The position numbers and the translations under genes are program-made. 8,428 nt of DNA from JAAUQA01 sp036351435 (GTDB lineage Bacteria; Pseudomonadota; Gammaproteobacteria; Competibacterales; Competibacteraceae), in contig JAZBPA010000073.1 in the NCBI GenBank assembly GCA_036351435.1, positions 1 through 8,428 of the forward strand, in the 5' to 3' direction. Under the pieces are notes generated by a model, which was not told where the DNA came from, made no database searches, and was given only the letters and a program-made list of their open reading frames with translations. Shown one piece after another: positions 1-6,323 of the stretch; within the stretch, counting starts at the first letter, position 1, and every line of letters begins with the position of its first letter.

Positions 1-1079
1 CCGTTGGCCTGGCCACCCGGAACCGGATCGGGTTCAGCGATAACCAGGGGCTTTCGTGTCGCTCTTGACGTTTTGTCCAGCAGCGATTGCAGATGCTGGC
101 CACGATCTATCAAGGGAAATGCCAAATCCTCTGCGGAAGCGGCTAATATCTGCCGCAACACGTTTTCGGTACCGGCATCGCCGGCGCCTGAACCTGCCGC
201 ACCCGACGGATCCAGGCTCTGATTAGACCCATCCGCAAGTGACGCGTTAGCGCATGCTGACCCAGCGCTGTTCTGACCGGGCTGATTCCTTGCAGCGGGC
301 GTATGAGCTAACTGTTCTGAACCATCGTCAGATGCCGCCGGATCATAACCCTGATCGCTATCCTTGCCAGGACCGTTGTTATCATTTTCCAGTGAAGCAC
401 CGCCAGACATCCCACTACTGGGTCCGTCACCTGGATCATCATCAGGTGGCGATTCGGGTGACAGAGCTTCCTCCTCCAGCATGTGCAAAATTCGCTGGCA
501 GAGGGTTGTCACCTCCTGAGTATTGCGTGCCTGCGTCACGGAAAACGCCAATGCGTTCAACTTGACCATAGCGCCCACCGGCAACAGCGAACGCACCTGC
601 GCTTCAGCCACATTCGCCAAGGGACTGACGGCGGTATACTGCAGCACGTCGGCGCTCAGCCGTTTACTCAAGTAAGCCAGCACCCATTGTGCGGCTGGTG
701 CATCGATCAGTGGTAACCGCAGTTCCCCGGCATCCACCAAATACCCATTAAGCTGCGCCAGATTCTTCTGACACCCGGGTAAGGCCTGGCCTAACGCCCG
801 TTCGATGCGGACATCTTCCAACAGATTCTGAAGAGAATAGCCCAACGGTGTAGGCAATTGCGGGACAGCGAAATCAGTGTACCGGATATGCGCCCCCTCA
901 TGGTCGATGTAGCCATTGGCCAGAACACGCGCAATGTCGTCATTGGGCAAATCCGGCAAAAAAATGGTCCGTCCATCGGTTTTCGCCTGTGTTGCACCGA
1001 AAACCACGTTTACCCCCAGCTTGCGGCCGAGGAATTTGGCGAGAATGGGCAATGCGCCCAGCAAGGATTTATCCTGCAT
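1..1079 (-). CDS. CobT-like protein (HExxH, VWA family), C-terminus outside window
   Basis: The frame is open from the start to the left window edge, giving 359 residues. The N-terminal region matches what I know of CobT-related proteins of plasmids, phages and ICEs: a metallopeptidase-like HEGAH motif (residues 60-64) followed by YTDF, then LLEDVRIE (86-93). Residues about 204-305 form a Gly/Ser/Asp/Asn-rich linker, as in CobT, where it precedes a C-terminal von Willebrand A domain; that domain would lie beyond base 1. True CobT works with CobS and CobN in cobalt insertion. Here a CobS-like ATPase lies upstream in the same block but no CobN or corrin gene is seen, so a different substrate is likely. 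Two adjacent ATGs exist (1082 and 1079); the second is 6 nt from GGAGG and is preferred. Family call is good; function is inference. Confidence 0.85.
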   Translation of the reverse strand, partial: MQDKSLLGALPILAKFLGRKLGVNVVFGATQAKTDGRTIFLPDLPNDDIARVLANGYIDHEGAHIRYTDFAVPQLPTPLGYSLQNLLEDVRIERALGQALPGCQKNLAQLNGYLVDAGELRLPLIDAPAAQWVLAYLSKRLSADVLQYTAVSPLANVAEAQVRSLLPVGAMVKLNALAFSVTQARNTQEVTTLCQRILHMLEEEALSPESPPDDDPGDGPSSGMSGGASLENDNNGPGKDSDQGYDPAASDDGSEQLAHTPAARNQPGQNSAGSACANASLADGSNQSLDPSGAAGSGAGDAGTENVLRQILAASAEDLAFPLIDRGQHLQSLLDKTSRATRKPLVIAEPDPVPGGQAN

Positions 1080-1082
1080 CAT

Positions 1083-1172
1083 GCACCTCCAGGATTATGA
1101 AAAAAAACCCCGGAACAACGCGCACGCCTCCCCCGGAGGACACGTGGCGTCCTCCGGGGACGGTGAATCCGG
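1083..1172 (-). promoter_or_regulatory. Hairpin leader L1 upstream of the CobT-like gene
   Basis: A perfect 11-bp hairpin pairs 1131-1141 (CCCCGGAGGAC) with 1149-1159 around a 7-nt loop. A competing pairing is CCTCC (1127-1131) with GGAGG (1135-1139). On the transcribed minus strand the hairpin is followed 23 nt later by a run of eight T (plus 1100-1107), then GGAGG and the start. It belongs to the same family of pre-ribosome-site hairpins as seven other leaders here but is the least typical: its second hairpin is not clear. Confidence 0.6.
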
Positions 1173-1445
1173 CTAGGCGCGCTGAGCGACCTTAGCCGGA
1201 ACTGCCGCTGTTATGGTTTCAGCGGCTATAGCCGGTCGGCACCAAACCACTTCGGTGCACGGCCATTGCGGATCAGGTGAATCGTCAAAGTGCGAGACTT
1301 TGGTGACTACCCACAGGATTTTTTCGAACACGGTGGCGCCCACAGCAAATAATCCTTCCGTAGGACACCCGGTGACAAAAACCAGCCCACGATAGTGCGG
1401 CAGAGTCCGAATCGACCACACCGCTTCGCAATCACTTAACGCCAT
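1173..1445 (-). CDS. Hypothetical protein, 90 aa
   Basis: I do not recognise this protein. It starts at an ATG with AGGAGG 7 nt upstream; a longer open frame reaching 1613 would overlap the DUF3150 gene and has no ribosome site, so the short start is chosen. The sequence has a mixed aromatic/hydrophobic core (VWSIRTLPHYRGLVFVTG, ILWVVTKV), four cysteines, no evident signal peptide or membrane helix, and an Ala-rich tail (about residues 73-90). It lies between DUF3150 and CobT-like genes and is preceded by the leader with the clearest ribosome-site sequestering hairpin, which supports its being a real, regulated gene. It may be a small accessory subunit of the CobS/CobT-like machine, which is only inference from position. 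Confidence 0.75.
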   Translation of the reverse strand: MALSDCEAVWSIRTLPHYRGLVFVTGCPTEGLFAVGATVFEKILWVVTKVSHFDDSPDPQWPCTEVVWCRPAIAAETITAAVPAKVAQRA

Positions 1446-1524
1446 CGCACACCTCCTAGACTGAGGAGGCACGCAGGCATCCGTAGGACGCAGTGCGTCC
1501 TCCTCGGACGGTTTACTCAATGAC
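1446..1524 (-). promoter_or_regulatory. Hairpin leader L2 with anti-Shine-Dalgarno, upstream of the 90-aa gene
   Basis: Three mutually exclusive pairings are visible. The ribosome site (plus CCTCCT 1452-1457) pairs with 1464-1469 across a 6-nt loop. The same 1463-1475 strand can instead pair with 1494-1505 (12 bp, one bulged C at 1470), which would free the ribosome site. A third hairpin pairs AGGACGC (1485-1491) with 1495-1501 around AGT and competes with the second. This is a classic anti-SD / anti-anti-SD arrangement. That it switches is inference; the pairings are directly seen. Confidence 0.65.
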
Positions 1525-2511
1525 TCAGAACCAACCGCTCGGGACTTTCGCCGACGGCAGTGGAACAACCGGTGTCTCAACCGGCGGCGGTGTTGCTTTC
1601 GCCTCTGCTTCAATTAACTCGCCTTGCGCTAAATCTGAAGGTTCAGCTTCCGGCTCCGGTGTCAATTCAGCCCTGTTGATCAACCGATCGCCGTGGGCCT
1701 GAAGCCGCATGGGGTCTTCCAGAATGGATAACAGTCCGATGACGGCTCGCAGGTCTTGGCCTGTGATTTCCCCCTTGTGCGGTAGCACCGCCAGGGTTCT
1801 GTCAATGTCTCGGTACACCGGTCGGACCCGTTGATCTAGAAAACCCAGGCCATCAAGTTTCTGCTGGATCGCCCGTAGTGGCCGCAACGCCCGCTGAGTG
1901 ACGGAATTCCTACCGAGGAAGGAGTTCTTCAGTGAATCCTTCGCGAGTGTCGCGACCTCTTGAAACAAGGTGCCCGACAACCCTTGAGTGGCCCTATCGA
2001 GTCCGCCATGGGTGAGTGCCGCAGGGGCGGCCAGCTTGACGGCCTGGACTGCGAATGCCAGTCGTCCAGATATTTTACCGGCCGATAGTTGTGAGCCCCG
2101 AATCAGCGACTCCCAGGCGGGATTCTCCTTAACCCAGTGATCGACCATTGTTTCGAAGCGGTTTAAAAATCCCCGCTTCTCATCAGTGAATTTTTGTTCC
2201 AGCATCTCCAGGTCATTCAGTAATCCGGCCACCTTGGGATTGGGTACGATAAAGCCCCCCAAGAAACGGATACCGACAGCCAAACACGCCCGCCGCGCTG
2301 CAGCGCGCGTCGTCGTGAAGACGGCCAAGTCTTTAGGGTCGATCAGCTGCTTGCTCCCCAGATGCACCAACTTCTCAGGGGGCAGCGCGTCACGATTCAA
2401 TCCCAGATCCTCGGGCTGGAGGGTTTTACTCCCAGTCCAACACAGAATATCCAGGTTGATGAAAGTGACCTGATCAGCGACCTGATCAAATCGAACTGTT
2501 GCAGTAGACAT
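1525..2511 (-). CDS. DUF3150 family protein
   Basis: A 328-residue protein matching my memory of DUF3150, a family of unknown function found on plasmids and ICEs beside AAA ATPase and CobT-like genes. Recognisable features are INLDILCWTGSKTLQPEDL (18-36), LPPEKLVHLGSKQLIDP (43-59), the Arg-rich helix RAAARRACLAVGIRFLGGF (69-87) and tryptophans near 125-132 (HWVKENPAW). The remainder is probably helical, and the last 50 residues are a Pro/Glu/Ala-rich, likely disordered tail. The start at 2511 has a GAGAGG site 7 nt upstream; an in-frame extension to 2622 runs through the leader hairpins and is rejected. Its place between the WGR-like and 90-aa/CobT-like genes suggests a structural or adaptor subunit of the same complex. 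Confidence 0.8.
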   Translation of the reverse strand: MSTATVRFDQVADQVTFINLDILCWTGSKTLQPEDLGLNRDALPPEKLVHLGSKQLIDPKDLAVFTTTRAAARRACLAVGIRFLGGFIVPNPKVAGLLNDLEMLEQKFTDEKRGFLNRFETMVDHWVKENPAWESLIRGSQLSAGKISGRLAFAVQAVKLAAPAALTHGGLDRATQGLSGTLFQEVATLAKDSLKNSFLGRNSVTQRALRPLRAIQQKLDGLGFLDQRVRPVYRDIDRTLAVLPHKGEITGQDLRAVIGLLSILEDPMRLQAHGDRLINRAELTPEPEAEPSDLAQGELIEAEAKATPPPVETPVVPLPSAKVPSGWF

Positions 2512-2626
2512 GGCTTTACCTCTCGGATAACAAGTCCCAGAGGACGCACCGATCCGCCATGAGGACGGGGTGCCCTCAGGGGACGGATTAAATGGCATGC
2601 AGAACCCGCTGAGCGGGTTCACTCAA
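2512..2626 (-). promoter_or_regulatory. Hairpin leader L3 upstream of the DUF3150 gene
   Basis: The leader holds a perfect hairpin just after the previous stop (GAACCCGC 2602-2609 with 2613-2620, loop TGA). A long imperfect stem then joins 2535-2550 (TCCC..GAGG..CACC) with 2569-2583 (GGTG..CCTC..GGGA). The ribosome site (plus CCTCT 2519-2523) can pair with AGAGG 2539-2543, which is one arm of that stem, so stem formation and ribosome-site sequestration compete. Confidence 0.55.
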
Positions 2627-3451
2627 TCAGAAAAACCAGGGTTTGCTTCCGGCAGAACCCAGGAGCTTTGCTAAGGATTTTGGCTGCAAGTCCATTTCTT
2701 CCAGCATTTCCACCGCAACATCAATGTCGTCAGGGACACTGTTGATGACCTGACCGGCTTCATCCGCAATGATGAGGTCAGGATCGCGTCGTGACAGACC
2801 CAACAGAAATAACAACCAGGCCACAGGCGGGGGGTCATCGCCGTTCCGATCCATGATTCCCCGGCCACACCCATCGGCGCCCAGCAACGGCTCGCCGACG
2901 ATTGGCGTCGTGGAATCCCGGTGCACTTCGACGAACCCGAAGGCCCATTTTGAATGCCGGTCGATCTCCACTTGCAACAGCCAGGGACTGGTCCAAGCAT
3001 CACCCAGCCACCGTGTTGTCCAGGCTTTGATCATGCTGTACTCCTGCAACACCACGAGCATTTCTTCTGCGTGCTCAAGCAACTCATTGCTGGACAGCAA
3101 CGGAACAGCGCGACGCTGTACCCGTTCCCAGTACCAGGCGTTTTGCGGTTCCTCCGCTGGCGGGTTATCGGTTACCGGCACCAAGTCGCGCCGGATGTGC
3201 CGATCCAGGATGCAAGACCCTACAAATTCATAGCCCTGACGACGTTGTTCATTGACTCGCCGCTCGACTTCCAGGGCCGGTGAGTTGTTGCCACAGCGTT
3301 CCATCGGGACGGTACGCATTTGCAATCGTTTACCGGTTTTACCGAAGTAGATTTCTACGCCAGCCTCATCGTGTCGAATTGCCCAATCCTTGGTTGAACC
3401 GTCTGGTTTAGTGAAACGATACAAACTCACGACCACGCTTAACTCGCTCAT
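2627..3451 (-). CDS. WGR-like domain protein, 274 aa
   Basis: The N-terminal ~75 residues have the outline of a WGR domain: LYRF (10-13), a conserved Trp (KDWAI, 21-25), YFGKTGKRLQ (35-44) where WGRIGxxGQ is usual, and a terminal KxKGY-like RRQGYEFVG (70-78). The Trp-Gly-Arg signature itself is missing, so this is a diverged relative at best. WGR domains occur in PARPs and bacterial proteins and are linked to nucleic-acid binding. Residues 100-274 have no fold I recognise; they are rich in Trp and acidic residues, with a hydrophobic stretch VAWLLFLLGLS (210-220). The ATG overlaps the stop of the ATPase gene (ATGA), with GGAGG 5 nt upstream, implying translational coupling and probably matched stoichiometry with the ATPase. 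It is one of two minus-strand genes without a hairpin leader attributable to its overlap. Confidence 0.75.
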   Translation of the reverse strand: MSELSVVVSLYRFTKPDGSTKDWAIRHDEAGVEIYFGKTGKRLQMRTVPMERCGNNSPALEVERRVNEQRRQGYEFVGSCILDRHIRRDLVPVTDNPPAEEPQNAWYWERVQRRAVPLLSSNELLEHAEEMLVVLQEYSMIKAWTTRWLGDAWTSPWLLQVEIDRHSKWAFGFVEVHRDSTTPIVGEPLLGADGCGRGIMDRNGDDPPPVAWLLFLLGLSRRDPDLIIADEAGQVINSVPDDIDVAVEMLEEMDLQPKSLAKLLGSAGSKPWFF

Positions 3452-4431
3452 GCCGCCTCCTCACCAAACACCCGTTGCACGATCCCGAGGATCGCTTGAC
3501 GGGTTTCCGGCTCGGCCCGCAGCAGCAAGGCCCGATCCAGGGCATGTTGCAACGGTCGCGGGGTGTCCTGGAAGAACCCCGTCTTGCGTGCCCAGCGCAC
3601 CAGGGTGCGGGTGGACAAGGTGACCTCGATCGGATCTACGTCATCGGCATCGCCGACAAACAACCGGCGGATTTCATTGGCGACCTCGATCAACTTGTCG
3701 CGAATCGCATCCGGCAATACCGGGCAGGTCTGCTGCAAAATCGCCTGCTCCTGCTCGGGCGTCGGATAGTCCACCTGCATGAGGCTGAACCGGTCCAGCA
3801 AAGCCCCGTTCATCCGTCGGGTACCCACATATAACCCCGACCGATCACCGTTACCGCCGGTATTAGCAGTACAAATGACCCCAAAACCCGGCGCCAGCGA
3901 CACCACTTCACCGCTGTTTTCCGGTATCACCAGCGGGCTGCCATCCAGCACGCTGTTCAGTCCCGCCAATTCGCCAGGGTCCATCAGATCGACTTCGTCG
4001 ATCATCAGTACCCAGCCATGGCGGGCACAGAGTGTCAACGGGCCCGGTTGAAACAGGACATCGCCGTCGATGGCGGTCAGATGACCGATCAAATCGGCAA
4101 CTTCCAAACGCTGACGGGCGTTGACCGTCATCACGTCAAGATTCAGGCGGGCGAAAACTTCACGCACGACTGAAGATTTACCGGACCCCGTAGGACCGGA
4201 AATCCACAGGCCATCCCGATCACCACCTTCGCCTTCCTTTAACCAGGCCAGGAGATCACTTAAAACCTCCCGCCGGAATACATAGTCGGGCTTGATGGCT
4301 GGAGTCATCGGACCGGGTTGTGAAAATCCCGGTACCGTGACCTCGGCTGAAATGGGCAGATTAAACTGCTGTGCCACACTCCAATCCATCGGAGAACGGG
4401 TGGGTGTGGTCAATGGGGTGACTGCATTCAT
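3448..4431 (-). CDS. CobS-like AAA+ ATPase (MoxR/CobS clade)
   Basis: A 327-residue AAA+ ATPase. The N-terminus (FNLPISAEVTVPGF, 23-36; KPDYVF, 47-52) matches the CobS N-terminal signature. Walker A is GPTGSGKS (79-86), Walker B VLMIDEVD (141-148), sensor 1 TAN (188-190), followed by GLYVGTRRMNGALLDRF (199-215), very like the CobS segment GLYHGTxxxNxxxxDR, with candidate arginine finger R214. CobS proteins form hexameric rings that power partner proteins such as CobT. Start 4431 has GGAGG 6 nt upstream; an upstream in-frame ATG at 4497 would read through the leader hairpins and has no ribosome site. It overlaps the next gene by 4 nt. Its likely partner is the CobT-like protein five kilobases of operon downstream; the substrate is unknown. 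Confidence 0.9.
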   Translation of the reverse strand: MNAVTPLTTPTRSPMDWSVAQQFNLPISAEVTVPGFSQPGPMTPAIKPDYVFRREVLSDLLAWLKEGEGGDRDGLWISGPTGSGKSSVVREVFARLNLDVMTVNARQRLEVADLIGHLTAIDGDVLFQPGPLTLCARHGWVLMIDEVDLMDPGELAGLNSVLDGSPLVIPENSGEVVSLAPGFGVICTANTGGNGDRSGLYVGTRRMNGALLDRFSLMQVDYPTPEQEQAILQQTCPVLPDAIRDKLIEVANEIRRLFVGDADDVDPIEVTLSTRTLVRWARKTGFFQDTPRPLQHALDRALLLRAEPETRQAILGIVQRVFGEEAA

Positions 4432-4520
4432 ATGAAACCTCCAATACCAATAAGGGAGGCGCACTAACCCCAGTAGGGGCAACGTGTTGGCCCCCACAGT
4501 GGGTTGCTAAAAAACGTGGT
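4432..4520 (-). promoter_or_regulatory. Hairpin leader L4 upstream of the CobS-like gene
   Basis: Hairpin 1 pairs GGGGCAAC (4476-4483) with GTTG/CCCC (4486-4489 and 4491-4494) with one bulged G. A competing hairpin is CCCC (4468-4471) with GGGG (4476-4479), loop AGTA. A small hairpin CCCAC/GTGGG lies at 4493-4503. The ribosome site (plus CCTCC 4438-4442) can pair with GGAGG 4455-4459 across 12 nt; this arm also belongs to the second hairpin (GGG 4454-4456 with CCC 4468-4470). Confidence 0.6.
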
Positions 4521-4907
4521 CTAGCGAGACCGCACTAACCGCAACCGCCGTTGCCAGCGATTGGCTTCATTGAGTATCAATTCCTGAAACTGAGCCGGAT
4601 CGACGCGGTCTTCAGAGGCCTGTAGTGCGTTCCACCACAACAAACAGGCCTGGAACGAGAACGGTTTAGCCTCAGCATCGGAACCCATGGGTTCGGAAAC
4701 CCATGCCAACACCTGATTTCTTTCCTGCGGCCGTGTATGAGAGCGATTCAATAAGCCCAGACGTTCCACAAGCAGCCCGTAATGGAGCGACCCCATCTCG
4801 ACGTCGGTCCAGATCATCAGCTCGGCCTGTAACCCTTGGGTATCCGGTTTGGGCCGACTGAGTCGTGGGCGGCGCTGCCTTAACGAACAACCCGCAGTCA
4901 TTGTCAT
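4521..4907 (-). CDS. Hypothetical protein, 128 aa
   Basis: I do not recognise this small, probably soluble, helix-rich protein. The N-terminal ~28 residues are basic and Pro-containing (SLRQRRPRLSRPKPD). A central part is Trp- and Leu-rich (ELMIWTDVEMGSLHYGLLVERLGLLN) and the C-terminus ends in a basic helix (NRWQRRLRLVRSR), which could bind nucleic acid. The start at 4907 is chosen because GGGAGGT lies 4-5 nt upstream; a longer frame to 4967 passes through the leader hairpins. It lies between the nuclease and ATPase genes with a leader on each side. A role as a small nucleic-acid-binding accessory is only a guess from charge and position. Confidence 0.72.
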   Translation of the reverse strand: MTMTAGCSLRQRRPRLSRPKPDTQGLQAELMIWTDVEMGSLHYGLLVERLGLLNRSHTRPQERNQVLAWVSEPMGSDAEAKPFSFQACLLWWNALQASEDRVDPAQFQELILNEANRWQRRLRLVRSR

Positions 4908-4989
4908 GTGTACCTCCCAATACACTGGGGGCACACGTCCCCCACCGGGGGAATCGTCTACCCCCAATGAGTTGAATTCAGGCAGCCGG
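4908..4989 (-). promoter_or_regulatory. Hairpin leader L5 upstream of the 128-aa gene
   Basis: Two tandem 5-bp GC hairpins: GGGGG 4947-4951 with CCCCC 4961-4965 (9-nt loop), and GGGGG 4927-4931 with CCCCC 4939-4943 (7-nt loop). The inner arms can pair instead as CCCCC-ACC-GGGGG (4939-4951). A 4-bp pairing, CCCA 4916-4919 with TGGG 4926-4929, would cover part of the ribosome site. This is the cleanest example of the shared two-hairpin layout. Confidence 0.65.
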
Positions 4990-5874
4990 TTAGCTGACTG
5001 GCTTCTCGGGTTGGTTGGGAAAGACCAGTTCGGGGTCTAGACCCGTCCAACAGTGTTGCCGGAAATCACACGTCGTACACGGCGTGTTATGGGCCATCCG
5101 GGAGCGTTTCGGAAAGCGCCCGGCTTGAATGTCTTCCGCAATCCATTGCAATTTTTGGCAGTATTCCTCGATGGCCGCAGGCTGCAATGCCGGCGCCAAT
5201 ACCGGCGTCGCAATCGTCGGTCCTTGACCGCGACAGCTGGCGGGCATTTTACGTTTCACCAGCTCCATAAATCCCAGGCCGGCGAGGAGTCGTTCGTCGT
5301 CCGGTAGCCCCAGGGGCTGCGCATGGGCTTCGAGCAACACTTGATACGCCGCGAGTTGATCGGCGTGCGCAGGAAACCCCTCCGGGCTGAGCTGGCTGGG
5401 GGTCTTGAAGTCGAGAACGTGAATCATCAGGTCTCGATCCAACACCACGACATCCAATTTTCCGGATAGCGTTACGCCGGGAGCCACGATGGCCTTTAGG
5501 TGCCGCTCAATGAGCGGTTCGCCGTTGGCATCAATCACCGGTATAAAACCGGTCTGAGCCCAGACCGCCGGAAACTGCTGCATTAGGCTTTGGCCGGTGG
5601 CCAGCAGATCATCCGGCGACCACTGGCTGGGATACTCCAGCTCAAGATTCGCCGTCTTTTGTTGCCAACATGTCGTGAACATCGCGACGAGATCCACAGC
5701 CTGGCCTTTCAACCAGGCCCGCAGATACTGCTCCAGCACCTCATGCACGACCTGGCCGAACACAAGATTTGTCGATGCCACGCGGCGCTTTGCCTTGAGG
5801 ACATAGCGGTAGTCATACTGCCGCGGACAATCCTCAAAGCTCAGAACACCGGTCGGCGTCAGTTTGATAGGCAT
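4990..5874 (-). CDS. PD-(D/E)XK nuclease, Cas4/RecB-like with Fe-S cysteines
   Basis: A 294-residue protein with the layout of Cas4/AddB-type nucleases. Residues 12-21 (SFEDCPRQYD) hold the first cysteine, C16. The GxxxHxxLE motif has H44 (GQVVHEVLE). The catalytic core is GKLDVVV (D141) and HVLDFKT (D155, K157), followed by QLAAYQ (Q173, Y177). C266, C269 and C275 (CxxC then five residues then C) complete a four-cysteine set like the 4Fe-4S cluster of Cas4 and AddB. The family cleaves or end-processes DNA. No cas genes are nearby, so this is not CRISPR-linked here; phage and plasmid Cas4-like nucleases usually serve recombination or replication. Start 5874 has GGAGG 5 nt upstream. It may be the first gene of block II, or be read through from block I. 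Confidence 0.88.
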   Translation of the reverse strand: MPIKLTPTGVLSFEDCPRQYDYRYVLKAKRRVASTNLVFGQVVHEVLEQYLRAWLKGQAVDLVAMFTTCWQQKTANLELEYPSQWSPDDLLATGQSLMQQFPAVWAQTGFIPVIDANGEPLIERHLKAIVAPGVTLSGKLDVVVLDRDLMIHVLDFKTPSQLSPEGFPAHADQLAAYQVLLEAHAQPLGLPDDERLLAGLGFMELVKRKMPASCRGQGPTIATPVLAPALQPAAIEEYCQKLQWIAEDIQAGRFPKRSRMAHNTPCTTCDFRQHCWTGLDPELVFPNQPEKPVS

Positions 5875-5945
5875 ACCGACCTCCGAATAGAGAAAGGGGA
5901 GGCAGGCATCCCCTCAGGGGAGCACATCTCCCCAAGCGTGGGTTT
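5875..5945 (-). promoter_or_regulatory. Hairpin leader L6 upstream of the nuclease gene
   Basis: Hairpin 1 pairs GGGGAG 5917-5922 with CTCCCC 5928-5933 (5-nt loop). Hairpin 2 pairs GGGG 5896-5899 with CCCC 5910-5913 (10-nt loop). The middle alternative is CCCC-TCA-GGGG (5910-5920). The ribosome site (plus CCTCC 5880-5884) can pair with GGAGG 5898-5902 across 13 nt, using the same arm as hairpin 2. Confidence 0.65.
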
Positions 5946-5993
5946 TCCGGCCAAGGTGTGAACCCCGGCGGGATAAAACGAAAACTCAGCCCC

Positions 5994-6021
5994 TTGCGGA
6001 CAAGGAACCGGCGGGTAGAAT
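5994..6021 (+). promoter_or_regulatory. Candidate sigma-70 promoter for the 85-aa gene
   Basis: TTGCGG (5994-5999) and TAGAAT (6016-6021) with a 16-nt spacer lie about 45 nt upstream of the plus-strand start. A direct repeat CCGGCGGG (5965-5972 and 6008-6015) touches the -10 box and could be an operator; a short hairpin CCTTG/CAAGG (5992-6005 region) overlaps the -35. Only the sequence match supports this. Confidence 0.4.
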
Positions 6022-6065
6022 GGTCGTAACCGCAACAGTGCAAACGCCCAAAGGAGAACCGCACC

Positions 6066-6323
6066 ATGAATGACCCTCGTCATTTAGTCATGCAAGACAC
6101 CATAACGAAGCGGATACGGTTTACCCGGGCGGGTATTGAGGCTTACGGCCGTGAATTTGCCGAGGCGGGATATGACATTCGCCGTATCCATACCTGGCAA
6201 GAGTTTGATAGGGCAACTGACGCTGCCTTCGAACTCCAGATGCGGCGCGTAGCGCAAACTACGCGGGGCCAGAGTGCATTGTTGGATCGCATTCTGGCCG
6301 GATTGCCAGGCTGGGAGGATTAG
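6066..6323 (+). CDS. Hypothetical protein, 85 aa
   Basis: This is the only plausible plus-strand gene. AAGGAG lies about 9 nt before the ATG and a candidate promoter precedes it. The protein is small, charged and probably helical (RAGIEAYGREFAEAGYDIRRIHTWQEFDRATDAAFELQMRR), with no membrane segment or cysteine. I do not recognise it. The TAG stop overlaps the stop of the convergent 62-aa gene by 4 nt, and the gene is divergent from the nuclease gene, so it could be a small regulator of block II. That role is only suggested by orientation. An internal ATG at codon 9 is a possible alternative start without a better ribosome site. Confidence 0.68.
   Translation: MNDPRHLVMQDTITKRIRFTRAGIEAYGREFAEAGYDIRRIHTWQEFDRATDAAFELQMRRVAQTTRGQSALLDRILAGLPGWED

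Noticed and set aside
254..716. Plus-strand open frames opposite the CobT-like gene
   Set aside because: They are antisense to a well-supported coding region and lack ribosome sites.
1446..1613. N-terminal extension of the 90-aa gene into the DUF3150 gene
   Set aside because: Arg-rich shadow translation of the DUF3150 tail; AGGAGG precedes the internal ATG.
2469..2487. Tandem repeat CCTGATCA near the DUF3150 start
   Set aside because: It encodes the repeated residues DQV-A-DQV in a conserved N-terminus, so it is explained by coding sequence.
1..5874. Cobalamin biosynthesis operon
   Set aside because: CobS/CobT homologues are present, but no CobN or corrin-pathway gene is seen, and the neighbours are mobile-element families.
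5961..6065. Minus-strand promoter for the nuclease gene
   Set aside because: The best matches (TTGCAC with TTCTAC, or TTGTCC with TTTTAT at 19 nt) are too weak to call.
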